Shown: positions 1 through 7,779 of the stretch, piece by piece
Layout of the letters: every line of letters begins with the position of its first letter
Numbering within the stretch: the first letter of the stretch is position 1
Assembly (NCBI GenBank): GCA_021786655.1
Contig: JAJYMU010000188.1
Location: forward strand, 1-24,366
DNA: 24,366 nucleotides
Reading direction: 5' to 3'
From: Bacteroidota bacterium
Lineage (GTDB): Bacteria > Bacteroidota > Ignavibacteria > Ignavibacteriales > Melioribacteraceae
The notes under the pieces: generated by a model
What the model was told of the DNA's origin: nothing
What the model saw: the letters and a program-made list of their open reading frames with translations, nothing else
Databases searched by the model: none
Made by a program: the position numbers and the translations under genes

Positions 1-255
1 TCGCCCGACGAAGCTGGGCTTCGGCGGACGAGAAGGTGGGTAAATTCCCCGCCGCTTTGCGGCGAATATGATAAAATTTGTTTTTTTGATACCTCGCTGC
101 TTGCGACGAGGAAATTCATTGGTATTGTTTGGGTGATCTACTTTTTTTGATTTTGCCGCAAAACTTTTATTAAGCTTTTAAATAAGCAGAAAGGTTCTGT
201 AAATAATTTAGGAATAAATCAATCCCACTTTCATATCAAATACATAGGGGGCGAA
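1..255. other. Non-coding leader region with three short GC-rich hairpins
   Basis: No gene is supported here. Three short GC-rich inverted repeats stand out against AT-rich surroundings. CGAAGC/GCTTCG is at 9-23 with a TGG loop. CGCCGC/GCGGCG is at 50-64 with a TTT loop. CCTCG/CGAGG is at 92-111. The second and third share a core close to GCTTGCGRCGAG, which also occurs on the minus strand inside argH at 8093-8104. From about 120 onward the sequence is AT-rich and leads into the ribosome binding site of the next gene. The hairpins look like degenerate copies of a small repeat, but that needs comparison with the rest of the genome. Confidence 0.45.
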
Positions 256-1548
256 ATGCGTTATAACCACTCTTCGTTGATCGTTATTATACTCTTCTTA
301 TTCACTTCAATTAATTATTCGCAAACAGATCAGTCATTAATCAAAAACGGAGCGCCAAATATTTTTGTTGATTGCGATTTATGCGACATGGATTTCGTTA
401 AGGAACAAATTGCAATTGTGAATTACGTTCGAGACCGTAAAGACGCCGATATACATATTTTGTTTACATCACAGCGGACCGCGGCCGGCGGGACGGAGTA
501 CAAGCTTTATTTCATCGGGCAAAATATGTTTGCGAACATGGATGATACGCTAGAATATTCTACCAATCAGACCGACACGCGTGATCAATCTAGAATCAAA
601 ATGGTGGACGCCCTCAAGAAAGGATTGGTGCGTTACATAGCGCGGACGAAAGCTTCCGATCAGATGAACATTTCCTTTGCCAAACCGGAGACGAAAGAAG
701 GAGAGCAAAAGGACGATTGGAATTTTTGGTATTTTAAAATGGGTATTAACGGAAATTTCAGCGGGCAGGATAATTATAAGTACAATTATTTCAACGGTTC
801 AATTGCGGCAAACCGCTCAACGGAGGATTTGAAATTAAGTTTTAAAATAAATGCGAGTTACAACGAAAACGTTTATACCTATGATGACGGAGTCTCAAAG
901 ACCGATATAATAAGTCTTTCGCGTTATCAAAGCTTTAAAACTTATGTTGTTAAAGCGATTGATAGTAATTGGTCGTGGGGCGTTTGGGCGGGGCTTAGTT
1001 CATCAACATATTCTAATATTGATTTTGAAGCGTGGGCGTCGCCGGGAATTGAATACAATGTTTTTCCGTACTCGGTTTCAAATGAAAAGCAGTTAAGAAT
1101 AGATTATAAACTTCGTCACGGATATTTTAAGTACGGGCAGGAAACAATTTACTTCAAGACGAAAGAAGATCTTTGGAGTCAATCTTTGGAATTAAATCTT
1201 TCGCTTGTAAGACCGTGGGGAACAATCAGCATTGGCACCGAAGGCGCAAATGTTTTAACAGATTTCAATTTGTACGAGCTAAGTGTTAGCGGGAGCGTCT
1301 CGTTGAATCTCTTCAGGGGGTTTTCATTAAACTTTTACGGCGGTTACTCCAAAATAAGGAATCAAATTTCATTGCCGCGCGCGGGCGCAACTCTGGAAGA
1401 AGTGCTGACCCAGAGAAGACAACTTGAAACGCAATATTCTTACTGGGGAGGATTCGGAGTTTCATATTCTTTTGGTTCCATCTACAACAATATTGTTAAC
1501 CCGAGATTTGGCAGCGAAGGCGGAACAACAATGATAATTTCTTATTGA
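256..1548 (+). CDS. Exported protein of unknown function, probable outer-membrane beta-barrel
   Basis: I do not recognise a named family. The 430-residue product begins with a clear Sec signal (basic MRYNH, then a hydrophobic stretch to about residue 20, ending near NYSQ), so it is exported. The mature N-terminus, residues 35-150, looks globular. It has a C40-x2-C43 pair followed by a segment rich in charged and aliphatic residues, with VNYVRDRKDADIHIL and a G-G-T-E-Y-K-L strand. From about residue 155 to the end the sequence alternates aromatic and polar residues with many Gly, Asn and Tyr, as in outer-membrane beta-barrels. The start ATG follows an AGGGGGC ribosome binding site. The barrel and outer-membrane location are inferred from composition. 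The alkylation-repair gene begins 7 bases after this stop, so the two are probably cotranscribed. Confidence 0.7.
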   Translation: MRYNHSSLIVIILFLFTSINYSQTDQSLIKNGAPNIFVDCDLCDMDFVKEQIAIVNYVRDRKDADIHILFTSQRTAAGGTEYKLYFIGQNMFANMDDTLEYSTNQTDTRDQSRIKMVDALKKGLVRYIARTKASDQMNISFAKPETKEGEQKDDWNFWYFKMGINGNFSGQDNYKYNYFNGSIAANRSTEDLKLSFKINASYNENVYTYDDGVSKTDIISLSRYQSFKTYVVKAIDSNWSWGVWAGLSSSTYSNIDFEAWASPGIEYNVFPYSVSNEKQLRIDYKLRHGYFKYGQETIYFKTKEDLWSQSLELNLSLVRPWGTISIGTEGANVLTDFNLYELSVSGSVSLNLFRGFSLNFYGGYSKIRNQISLPRAGATLEEVLTQRRQLETQYSYWGGFGVSYSFGSIYNNIVNPRFGSEGGTTMIISY

Positions 1549-1555
1549 TGAAATT

Positions 1556-2233
1556 ATGACGGCGCAAGATGTAATTGAAGAATTAAGGAAATATTATAAT
1601 CCGTGCAACCTTGAAGGCATGTCGCATTACGGAATCAATGTTGAGAAAGCGTTCGGTGTTAACGTTCCCGTGTTACGTGCACTCGCAAAAAAGATCGGGA
1701 CCAATCATGAGCTGGCGTTAAAACTATGGGAAAGCGGTTATCACGAAGCGCGTCACATCGCCACAATGATCGACGATCCAAAACTAGTTACAAAATCACA
1801 GATGAATAAATGGGTGCGCGATTTCAATTCGTGGGATATTTGCGACGGCGCATGCAGCAATTTATTCCGGTTCACACCGCACGCATTCGATAAAATTTTT
1901 GAATGGACCAAACGCAAAGAAGAGTTTATCCGCCGCACCGGATTTTCTTTGATTGCATATCTCGCGGTTCACGATAGGAAACGCGACGATAAAAATTTTC
2001 TTAAATTTTTCCCGCTCATTAAAAAACATTCCGTAGATGAAAGAAATTTTGTGAAGAAAGCTGTCAACTGGGCGTTGCGACAGATTGGTAAGCGAAGTAA
2101 GTTTCTAAACAAAGAAGCGCTAAAGCTTGCAAAAGAAATCAAATCGCTCGATTCAAAATCAGCAAAGTGGATTGCCAACGATGCCATACGTGAATTAACC
2201 AATCCCAAAATCTTAGCTCGAATAAAACATTAA
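1556..2233 (+). CDS. DNA alkylation repair protein, AlkD-like HEAT-repeat glycosylase
   Basis: The 225-residue all-helical protein matches the DNA_alkylation (AlkD/AlkC) family. Enzymes of this family remove positively charged N3- and N7-alkylated purines from DNA. Visible family landmarks are the N-terminal YGINVEKAFGVNVPVLRALAKKIG, the NSWDICD segment with W93 and D97, and VKKAVNWALRQIGKR with W172. The spacing of W93, D97 and W172 mirrors the W109, D113 and W187 lesion-binding set of Bacillus cereus AlkD. Length is normal for the family. It is cytoplasmic, with no signal peptide. It starts 7 bases after the upstream stop and has only a weak ribosome binding site, so translation may be coupled to the exported protein before it. 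Subfamily assignment (AlkD rather than a distant paralogue) is fairly sure, but substrate is not shown by sequence. Confidence 0.88.
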   Translation: MTAQDVIEELRKYYNPCNLEGMSHYGINVEKAFGVNVPVLRALAKKIGTNHELALKLWESGYHEARHIATMIDDPKLVTKSQMNKWVRDFNSWDICDGACSNLFRFTPHAFDKIFEWTKRKEEFIRRTGFSLIAYLAVHDRKRDDKNFLKFFPLIKKHSVDERNFVKKAVNWALRQIGKRSKFLNKEALKLAKEIKSLDSKSAKWIANDAIRELTNPKILARIKH

Positions 2234-2360
2234 TCAACATTGTCAACCCGGGGATATATTGGAATATGTCCGCGGAGAGAAATAATTTTGCGAACGATTT
2301 ACAGAAACAAACTGTTAGCATTATGAATAAAATCTCAACACAGTTACAACTAGGTTATTT

Positions 2361-2723
2361 ATGATAAACTACATAACAAATCTGCCTGTAGTCATTCGTT
2401 CATCTTTTCTGCTGATCTTCTCAAACATGTTCATGACTTTTGCCTGGTATGGTCACTTAAAAAATTTATCCGATAGAAAATGGTATATCGCCGCAGTGAT
2501 CAGCTGGGGTATAGCATTTTTTGAATATATGATTCAAGTTCCGGCAAACAGAATTGGTTACACCGAACTTAGTCTTTCGCAGCTAAAGATTCTGCAGGAA
2601 GTAATTACACTTTCCATATTCGTTCCCTTTGCAATAGTTTATATGCGTCAGCCGCTCAAACTCGATTATCTTTGGGCAGGGTTATGTCTGCTTGGAGCCG
2701 TTTACTTCATTTTTAGATCGTAG
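2361..2723 (+). CDS. DUF486 (DMT-like) small integral membrane protein
   Basis: This 120-residue, four-helix membrane protein matches DUF486, a half-size relative of the drug/metabolite transporter fold. Predicted membrane segments lie near residues 12-31, 40-60, 78-96 and 100-118. Recognisable family strings are NMFMTFAWYGHLK, WGIAFFEYMIQVPANRIGY, LSLSQLKILQEVITL and a last helix ending in LGAVYFIFRS. Length is typical. Half-size members of this fold generally act as dimers, and the substrate of DUF486 is not established to my knowledge. It stands alone, 127 bases after the alkylation-repair gene and upstream of the arg operon promoter, so neighbours give no functional hint. Confidence 0.85.
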   Translation: MINYITNLPVVIRSSFLLIFSNMFMTFAWYGHLKNLSDRKWYIAAVISWGIAFFEYMIQVPANRIGYTELSLSQLKILQEVITLSIFVPFAIVYMRQPLKLDYLWAGLCLLGAVYFIFRS

Positions 2724-2887
2724 AAAACAACCGGCAAACCTGTTCGGTACAACGTAGAATTCCGCAAGGAGTCTTACTTGTAAGTTGCGACAAAATCGGC
2801 AAAATTGTAAGGTTATCCCGTATTTCCCCCGGTCATTCCTTCTTTACCTAAGGGCAAAATATTTGAACCATAGCTGGCAAAATTATG

Positions 2888-2905
2888 TTTGCATAATTAT
2901 GCACA
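2888..2905. promoter_or_regulatory. ARG-box-like operator 1 upstream of argC
   Basis: The core TGCATAATTATGCA (2890-2903) is a perfect 14-base palindrome. It fits the ArgR box layout (TGAAT, four A/T bases, ATTCA) with one change per arm. It covers the predicted -35 of the argC promoter. ArgR is encoded four genes downstream. Binding is inferred, not shown. Confidence 0.7.
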
Positions 2906-2917
2906 ATAGTGTATAAT
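2889..2917 (+). promoter_or_regulatory. Predicted sigma70-like promoter of the arg operon
   Basis: TTGCAT (2889-2894) and a consensus TATAAT (2912-2917) are separated by exactly 17 bases. Transcription would begin near 2924, leaving a leader of about 24 bases before the ATG at 2948. Each hexamer lies inside one ARG-box-like palindrome, so a bound repressor would block polymerase directly. Promoters in Bacteroidota can differ from sigma70 consensus, which is the main doubt. Confidence 0.55.
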
Positions 2918-2925
2918 TATTCCCA
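2908..2925. promoter_or_regulatory. ARG-box-like operator 2 upstream of argC
   Basis: The core TGTATAATTATTCC (2910-2923) is an imperfect version of the box at 2890-2903, with the same central ATAATTAT. The two palindrome centres are 20 bases apart, about two helical turns, close to the 21-base spacing of tandem ARG boxes in Escherichia coli. It covers the predicted -10 element. Confidence 0.62.
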
Positions 2926-2947
2926 AAAATTAAGAATGTGTTGTAAA

Positions 2948-3994
2948 ATGATAAACGTTGGCATAGTCGGAGCGGCTGGTTATTCGGGATTGGAGCTAGT
3001 GAAGCTTCTTCTCAATCACTCGGAAGTGACGATTACCAAATTATTCGGAAACTCAACGGTGGGAAATTTTATCGAAGAAGTTCATCCGGCATTGCGTGGA
3101 ATGATTTCACTTGAGATTCAGCAGTTCAGCGTTCCCGAACTTGAAGATGTTGACGTTTTGTTCGTTGCGTTACCGTCTGGGCAATCAATGAACATAATTG
3201 CAGAAGCATACGAAGCCGGTGTGAAGATAATTGACCTCGGCGGCGATTTCAGACTGAACGACATCAGCGAGTACAAAAAATATTACAAGCATGATCATTT
3301 AACACCGGAATTATTAGAGAAAGCTGTTTACGGATTGAGCGAATGGAACGAAGAAGAAATCCAAAATGCTTCGCTTGTATCAAATCCAGGATGTTATCCG
3401 ACAAGCGTTCAATTACCGCTGATTCCGTTATTGAAAAATGGTTTGCTTGAAGATGAATTGATCAGTATCGTTTCGTACAGCGGCACAAGCGGCGCGGGCA
3501 AGTCGGTAACGTCAAACATGATTTTCAGCGAAGTGAACGAAAGCGTGCGGGCATACAAGGTCGGTAATCATCAACACATTCCGGAAATAAAGCAGTACCT
3601 GGAAAAGTTTGGCGGAGTTAAATCGGATTTTTCTTTTGTGCCGCACTTATTGCCGATAACGCGCGGAATTTATACAACCATTCACGCTAAAGTTAAACCG
3701 GGAGTAACTGAAACAGAAATTAACGATGCGTATCAATCGAGTTACAGCGATAAACCATTTATCCGACTGATTGCACCGGCAGTTCCGGAAATAAAAGATG
3801 TGCTCAATACAAATTTTTGCGACATCAGTTTTAAATTATTAGACAACAATACGCTCGTGATCTTTTCGACAATTGATAATTTGGTGAAAGGCGCAGCAGG
3901 ACAAGCGATTCAAAACATGAACATAATGTTCGGATTTCAACAAACAGAAGGACTACTGAAATGCAACAAGAAAAAGTCGTTGCAGACAAAATAA
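2948..3994 (+). CDS. argC: N-acetyl-gamma-glutamyl-phosphate reductase
   Basis: Cytoplasmic enzyme of arginine synthesis that reduces N-acetylglutamyl phosphate to the semialdehyde with NADPH. The N-terminus shows the dinucleotide-binding GAAGYSGLELVKLL. The active-site motif SNPGCYPT places the catalytic cysteine at residue 149 of this 348-residue model. The closing segment GAAGQAIQNMNIMFGF is typical. The frame stays open back to a GTG at 2909, but that codon lies inside the operator and promoter. The ATG at 2948 gives the family N-terminus MINVGIVGAAGYSG, so it is chosen; an ATG at 2936 is possible. The last 34 bases overlap argJ, so the tail after TEGLL (KCNKKKSLQTK) is encoded by DNA shared with the argJ start and is probably not conserved. 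First gene of the arg operon. Confidence 0.95.
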   Translation: MINVGIVGAAGYSGLELVKLLLNHSEVTITKLFGNSTVGNFIEEVHPALRGMISLEIQQFSVPELEDVDVLFVALPSGQSMNIIAEAYEAGVKIIDLGGDFRLNDISEYKKYYKHDHLTPELLEKAVYGLSEWNEEEIQNASLVSNPGCYPTSVQLPLIPLLKNGLLEDELISIVSYSGTSGAGKSVTSNMIFSEVNESVRAYKVGNHQHIPEIKQYLEKFGGVKSDFSFVPHLLPITRGIYTTIHAKVKPGVTETEINDAYQSSYSDKPFIRLIAPAVPEIKDVLNTNFCDISFKLLDNNTLVIFSTIDNLVKGAAGQAIQNMNIMFGFQQTEGLLKCNKKKSLQTK

Positions 3995-5181
3995 ACGCGG
4001 GCATAACGGCTCCAAAAGGTTTTAAGGCAGCGGGCATTCATTGCGGAATAAAAAAATCACGAAAGGATCTTGCACTTATTGTCTCGGAATATCCGGCAAC
4101 TGCAGCTGCAGTCTTCACGCTGAACAAGGTTCAAGCGGCTCCGGTGCTTGTCTGCAAGAAACATTTGGAAGAAAGCGCTGCGTTCAAAGCAATTATAGTA
4201 AACAGCGGAAACGCAAACGCGTGTACGGGCGATCAAGGATACGCGGATGCGGTAATTATGGCAAGTGAAACAGCATCGGCGCTCGGTGTGAATCCGGAAG
4301 AAATTTTCGTTTCATCAACCGGCGTAATCGGCGAAACGCTTCCAATGGAGAAAATTATTCCCGGAATCCGCAACGTTGCATTACAGCTAGATGAAAGCGA
4401 ATACCTCAGCGCGGCAGAAGCAATAATGACAACCGACACGTTTTCAAAATCTTACTCGACAAGTTTTCTTGTTAACGGAATTGAAGTTAACATCGGCGGA
4501 ATTGCTAAAGGATCCGGGATGATTCATCCAAACATGGCAACCATGCTTGGATTTGTAACGACAGATGCGGCGATCGATAAAAAGGTTTTTCAAAATCTAT
4601 TGAAAAGTACCGTTGATAAAACTTTTAACAGGATTACTGTTGACGGCGACACGAGCACGAATGATATGGTAATTGCTCTTGCCAATGGTGCATCGGGCAT
4701 TTCAATCGAACCGAATACGTCGGCGTATGAAATTTTTGAAGAACAGCTTTATGCGCTACTGAAAAAATTAGCGATCGATATTGTTAAAGACGGCGAAGGC
4801 GCAACTAAGTTGATTGAAATTACGGTTGAAGGTGCGCTGAATGATGACGATGCAGTTAAAGCAGCAAGATCGGTTTCACTTTCTCCGCTGGTTAAAACGG
4901 CAATTCACGGAGAAGATGCAAACTGGGGGAGAATTCTTGCGGCGGTCGGCTACTCGGGAATTGAATTCGATCCCGATAAGTTTGAAATAGAAATTAACGG
5001 CACACCGATACTGAAGCAGAATTATACCGTTACGCTTCCAATTGCCGAAGCAAACAAAACACTGAAGCCGAAGGAAATTAAAATTGTATTGAAACTTCAT
5101 GCCGGAAACGGAAGCGCAACTTACTGGACATGTGATTTTTCGGAAGACTATGTTAAGATTAACGGGAGCTACAGAACTTGA
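3961..5181 (+). CDS. argJ: Ornithine acetyltransferase / N-acetylglutamate synthase
   Basis: ArgJ moves the acetyl group from N-acetylornithine to glutamate, recycling it; bifunctional members also make N-acetylglutamate from acetyl-CoA. The autocleavage site is clear in GSGMIHPNMATMLGF, where T194 is the new N-terminal nucleophile of the beta chain and cleavage falls between A193 and T194. Other family strings are VNSGNANACTG, SSTGVIGE, TVDGDTSTNDM and HGEDANWGRILAAVGYSG. Length (406) is normal. The start overlaps argC by 34 bases, and the stop overlaps argB by 4, consistent with translational coupling. Whether it is mono- or bifunctional cannot be read from sequence. No separate argA or argE lies in the window, which fits the cyclic acetyl pathway. 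Confidence 0.96.
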   Translation: MQQEKVVADKINAGITAPKGFKAAGIHCGIKKSRKDLALIVSEYPATAAAVFTLNKVQAAPVLVCKKHLEESAAFKAIIVNSGNANACTGDQGYADAVIMASETASALGVNPEEIFVSSTGVIGETLPMEKIIPGIRNVALQLDESEYLSAAEAIMTTDTFSKSYSTSFLVNGIEVNIGGIAKGSGMIHPNMATMLGFVTTDAAIDKKVFQNLLKSTVDKTFNRITVDGDTSTNDMVIALANGASGISIEPNTSAYEIFEEQLYALLKKLAIDIVKDGEGATKLIEITVEGALNDDDAVKAARSVSLSPLVKTAIHGEDANWGRILAAVGYSGIEFDPDKFEIEINGTPILKQNYTVTLPIAEANKTLKPKEIKIVLKLHAGNGSATYWTCDFSEDYVKINGSYRT

Positions 5182-6023
5182 CGAATCCAATTTTTCGAAA
5201 AGAAGATGTACTGATTGAAGCGTTGCCTTACATTCAGCAATTCGAAGGCGCGACGTTCGTAATCAAATACGGCGGCGCGGTAATGCATGATGAAGCTTTG
5301 AAATCAATGGTCGCACAAGATGTTACACTGCTTCGTAAAATCGGAATTGAAGTTGTAGTTGTGCATGGCGGCGGAAAAGAAATTACATCTTTTGCAGAAA
5401 AGCTCGACATCGAAACGAAATTTGTAAACGGGCAACGATACACCGATGAAAAAATGCGCGATGTTGTTCAAATGGTTTTGGGCGGATTGATCAATAAAGA
5501 TATTGTGAGAAGAATAAACGTTCACGGGGGAAGAGCGGTTGGTGTTAGCGGAATTGATGCAAATTTGATCAAAGTAAAAAAACATAATGACGATCTCGGA
5601 TTGGTCGGCGAAGTTACGGAAGTGAATGCCGCGTTCATAAAAAATTTATTGAAGGACGGTTATCTGCCGGTGATTGCGCCGATCGGAGTTGATGATGAAG
5701 GAACCGTTTACAATGTTAATGCGGACATAGCGGCTGGACCAATTGCCGCATCGCTTGATGCCGCAAAACTTGTTTACCTGACCGACACCGAAGGAGTTAA
5801 AGCGAACGGCTCGTTGATTTCTCATTTAACTCAGAGCACCGCAGAAAATCATATTAAAGAAGGAATCATCAGCGGCGGCATGATACCGAAAGTTGAATCG
5901 GCGTTGGCATCATTGGAGTCCGGCGTTCAGAAAGTTCACATTATTGACGGAAGAGTTCCTCACGCGCTCTTGCTTGAAATATTTACCAAAGAAGGAATCG
6001 GAACAGAAATTGTCTCTGAATAA
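5178..6023 (+). CDS. argB: N-acetylglutamate kinase, probably arginine-sensitive type
   Basis: ArgB phosphorylates N-acetylglutamate with ATP, the committed step of the pathway. Visible motifs are K30-YGGAVM, the glycine loop VVHGGGKE (62-68), YLTDTEGV and GISGGMIPKVESA. A TTG start is used: its TTGA overlaps the argJ stop by four bases, and GGGAG lies 9 bases upstream. The N-terminal extension before the kinase core (RKEDVLIEALPYIQQF) and the C-terminal DGRVPHALLLEIFTKEGIGTEI resemble the hexameric, arginine-inhibited kinases rather than the shorter, insensitive Escherichia coli enzyme. Feedback inhibition by arginine is therefore likely, by inference. Length (281) fits. Confidence 0.95.
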   Translation: MTNPIFRKEDVLIEALPYIQQFEGATFVIKYGGAVMHDEALKSMVAQDVTLLRKIGIEVVVVHGGGKEITSFAEKLDIETKFVNGQRYTDEKMRDVVQMVLGGLINKDIVRRINVHGGRAVGVSGIDANLIKVKKHNDDLGLVGEVTEVNAAFIKNLLKDGYLPVIAPIGVDDEGTVYNVNADIAAGPIAASLDAAKLVYLTDTEGVKANGSLISHLTQSTAENHIKEGIISGGMIPKVESALASLESGVQKVHIIDGRVPHALLLEIFTKEGIGTEIVSE

Positions 6024-6035
6024 ATCGAGGAAATC

Positions 6036-6497
6036 ATGAGCAAGAAATTAGAAGACATCCAAAAAAGACATTCTTTAATTAAGAATTTGATTACGACTCA
6101 AGAAGTCGCAAATCAAACTCAGCTTCAAAAAGTTTTGAAGCAGCAGGGGGTGAAAGTTACTCAAGCAACTTTATCGCGCGATCTGAACGAACTTGGAATT
6201 GTACGGATACCAACGCCGAACGGTTACGCTTACAAAATCGGCGCATCAGGCGACGAAGCAACTTTCAAATATCATTTAGCGGATGAAATAATTTCCATCA
6301 AGTACAATGAGAATCTTGTTTTCATAAAAACATTTCCCGGTCGCGCGCAAGGAGTTGCTGTATTTATTGATCGTCAAGAAACATCGGAAATTTTAGGAAC
6401 GATTGCCGGCGACGATACAATTCTCGTTGCGCCGCAATCGGTAAAGAAAATCAAAAAAACAATTGAACAGATAAAAACAATATTAGGAATTAAATAA
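6036..6497 (+). CDS. argR: Arginine repressor ArgR
   Basis: This 153-residue transcription factor has the two ArgR domains. The N-terminal winged helix-turn-helix is at about residues 5-70; its recognition segment VTQATLSRDLNELGIVRI is typical. The C-terminal oligomerisation and arginine-binding domain contains GDDT (125-128), whose aspartates contact arginine in known ArgR proteins. The ATG is preceded by CGAGGAAAT. The stop and the argG start share one base (TAATG). Being inside the operon, it would control its own synthesis if it binds the ARG-box-like palindromes at 2888-2925. Regulation by arginine is family knowledge; the target assignment is inference. Confidence 0.95.
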   Translation: MSKKLEDIQKRHSLIKNLITTQEVANQTQLQKVLKQQGVKVTQATLSRDLNELGIVRIPTPNGYAYKIGASGDEATFKYHLADEIISIKYNENLVFIKTFPGRAQGVAVFIDRQETSEILGTIAGDDTILVAPQSVKKIKKTIEQIKTILGIK

Positions 6498-7723
6498 TGA
6501 GCAAAAATAAAATTGTAGTTGCATACTCAGGCGGATTGGATACATCCGTTATGGTTAAGTGGCTTAAAGATCATTACGATGCGGAGATCATTACGTTCAC
6601 CGGCGATCTCGGTCAATCCAAAGAGCTCGTCGGGCTGGAACAAAAAGCGTTGAACTCCGGCGCATCAAAATCATATATCATCGATCTCACAAAAGAATTT
6701 TTGGAAGAGTATGCTTTCCCTGCCTTGCGGGCCGGTGCTATGTATGAAGAAGCATATCCAATGGCATGTTCACTCGGCAGACCTTTGCTTGCAAAAACTC
6801 TTGTAGATATTGCGCGCAAAGAAGGCGCGAACATGGTTGCGCACGGCTGCACGGGAAAAGGAAACGATCAAGTTCGTTTTGAAGTTTCGGTTGGCGCGCT
6901 CGCACCCGATTTAAGTAATCTCGCTCCGCTGAGAACTTGGGAATTTAAAAGTCGTGAAGAAGAAATTGATTACGCAAAAGAACATAACATTCCGGTTTCG
7001 GTAACGAAAGATAATCCTTATTCGATAGACGATAATATTTGGGGAACAGCGATCGAATGCGGTGTGCTCGAAGATCCGATGGCTGAACCGCCCGCTGACG
7101 CTTACCTCCACACAGTTGCACCCGAAAACGCACCTGATGAATCAGAACTTGTTATGATTGAATTTGAAAAAGGAATTCCTGTTGCGGTAAACGGAAAAGA
7201 GATGGACAGCGTTTCTCTTGTTCGACTGTTAAATGAAATCGGCGGAAGAAACGGCATCGGAAGAATTGATATGATTGAAAACAGATTGGTTGGAATAAAA
7301 TCGAGAGAAGTTTACGAAGCTCCAGCTGCAACGATTCTACATTTCGCGCACAAAGAATTGGAAAGGATCACTCTAGAAAAATCTGTTGCGCATTACAAAG
7401 TAAAAATCGCTCAAGAATATTCCGATTTGATTTACAATGGTCTTTGGTTCACGCCGTTAAGAGAAGCGCTGCAGGCATTCATCGATAAAACTCAAGAGCA
7501 TGTAACCGGACTTGTGAAAGTGAGGCTTTACAAAGGCACGGTTAGAATTTCCGGAAGAACTTCTCCTTACTCTTTGTACGATCCGGCACTTGCAACTTAC
7601 ACGGCAGAAGACCAATTTGATCATACGGCTTCGGAAGGATTTATAAAAATTTATGGATTACCGTACAAAACAATTAATCGTGTTGCGCAGAAAGTGGAAG
7701 CGGAAAGCAAAGAATTGGCTTGA
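6497..7723 (+). CDS. argG: Argininosuccinate synthase
   Basis: ArgG joins citrulline and aspartate with ATP, releasing AMP and pyrophosphate, to give argininosuccinate. The N-terminus has the PP-loop AYSGGLDTS (9-17). Downstream are AHGCTGKGNDQVRFE, DNPYSIDDNIWG and the C-terminal segment GRTSPYSLYDPALATY, all family landmarks. Length (408) is normal. It overlaps the argR stop by one base, and 56 bases separate it from argH. That gap contains a short octamer repeat, which makes argH less tightly coupled than the other genes of the operon. Confidence 0.96.
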   Translation: MSKNKIVVAYSGGLDTSVMVKWLKDHYDAEIITFTGDLGQSKELVGLEQKALNSGASKSYIIDLTKEFLEEYAFPALRAGAMYEEAYPMACSLGRPLLAKTLVDIARKEGANMVAHGCTGKGNDQVRFEVSVGALAPDLSNLAPLRTWEFKSREEEIDYAKEHNIPVSVTKDNPYSIDDNIWGTAIECGVLEDPMAEPPADAYLHTVAPENAPDESELVMIEFEKGIPVAVNGKEMDSVSLVRLLNEIGGRNGIGRIDMIENRLVGIKSREVYEAPAATILHFAHKELERITLEKSVAHYKVKIAQEYSDLIYNGLWFTPLREALQAFIDKTQEHVTGLVKVRLYKGTVRISGRTSPYSLYDPALATYTAEDQFDHTASEGFIKIYGLPYKTINRVAQKVEAESKELA

Positions 7724-7733
7724 AGAGAAAGAC

Positions 7734-7765
7734 AAGTAACTAAGTGACTAAGTGATTGAGTAACA
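7734..7765 (+). repeat. Four imperfect tandem copies of an 8-base unit between argG and argH
   Basis: Units read AAGTAACT, AAGTGACT, AAGTGATT and GAGTAACA, beginning 11 bases after the argG stop. The unit is not a multiple of three, so it is non-coding. It ends about 15 bases before the argH ATG and replaces the usual ribosome binding site region. Function is unknown. Confidence 0.7.
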
Positions 7766-7779
7766 AAGCATAATTTAGA

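Noticed and set aside
2909..2947. Extended argC start at GTG 2909
   Set aside because: It lies inside the operator and promoter, upstream of the predicted transcription start, and adds residues not typical of ArgC. ATG 2948 fits the family N-terminus.
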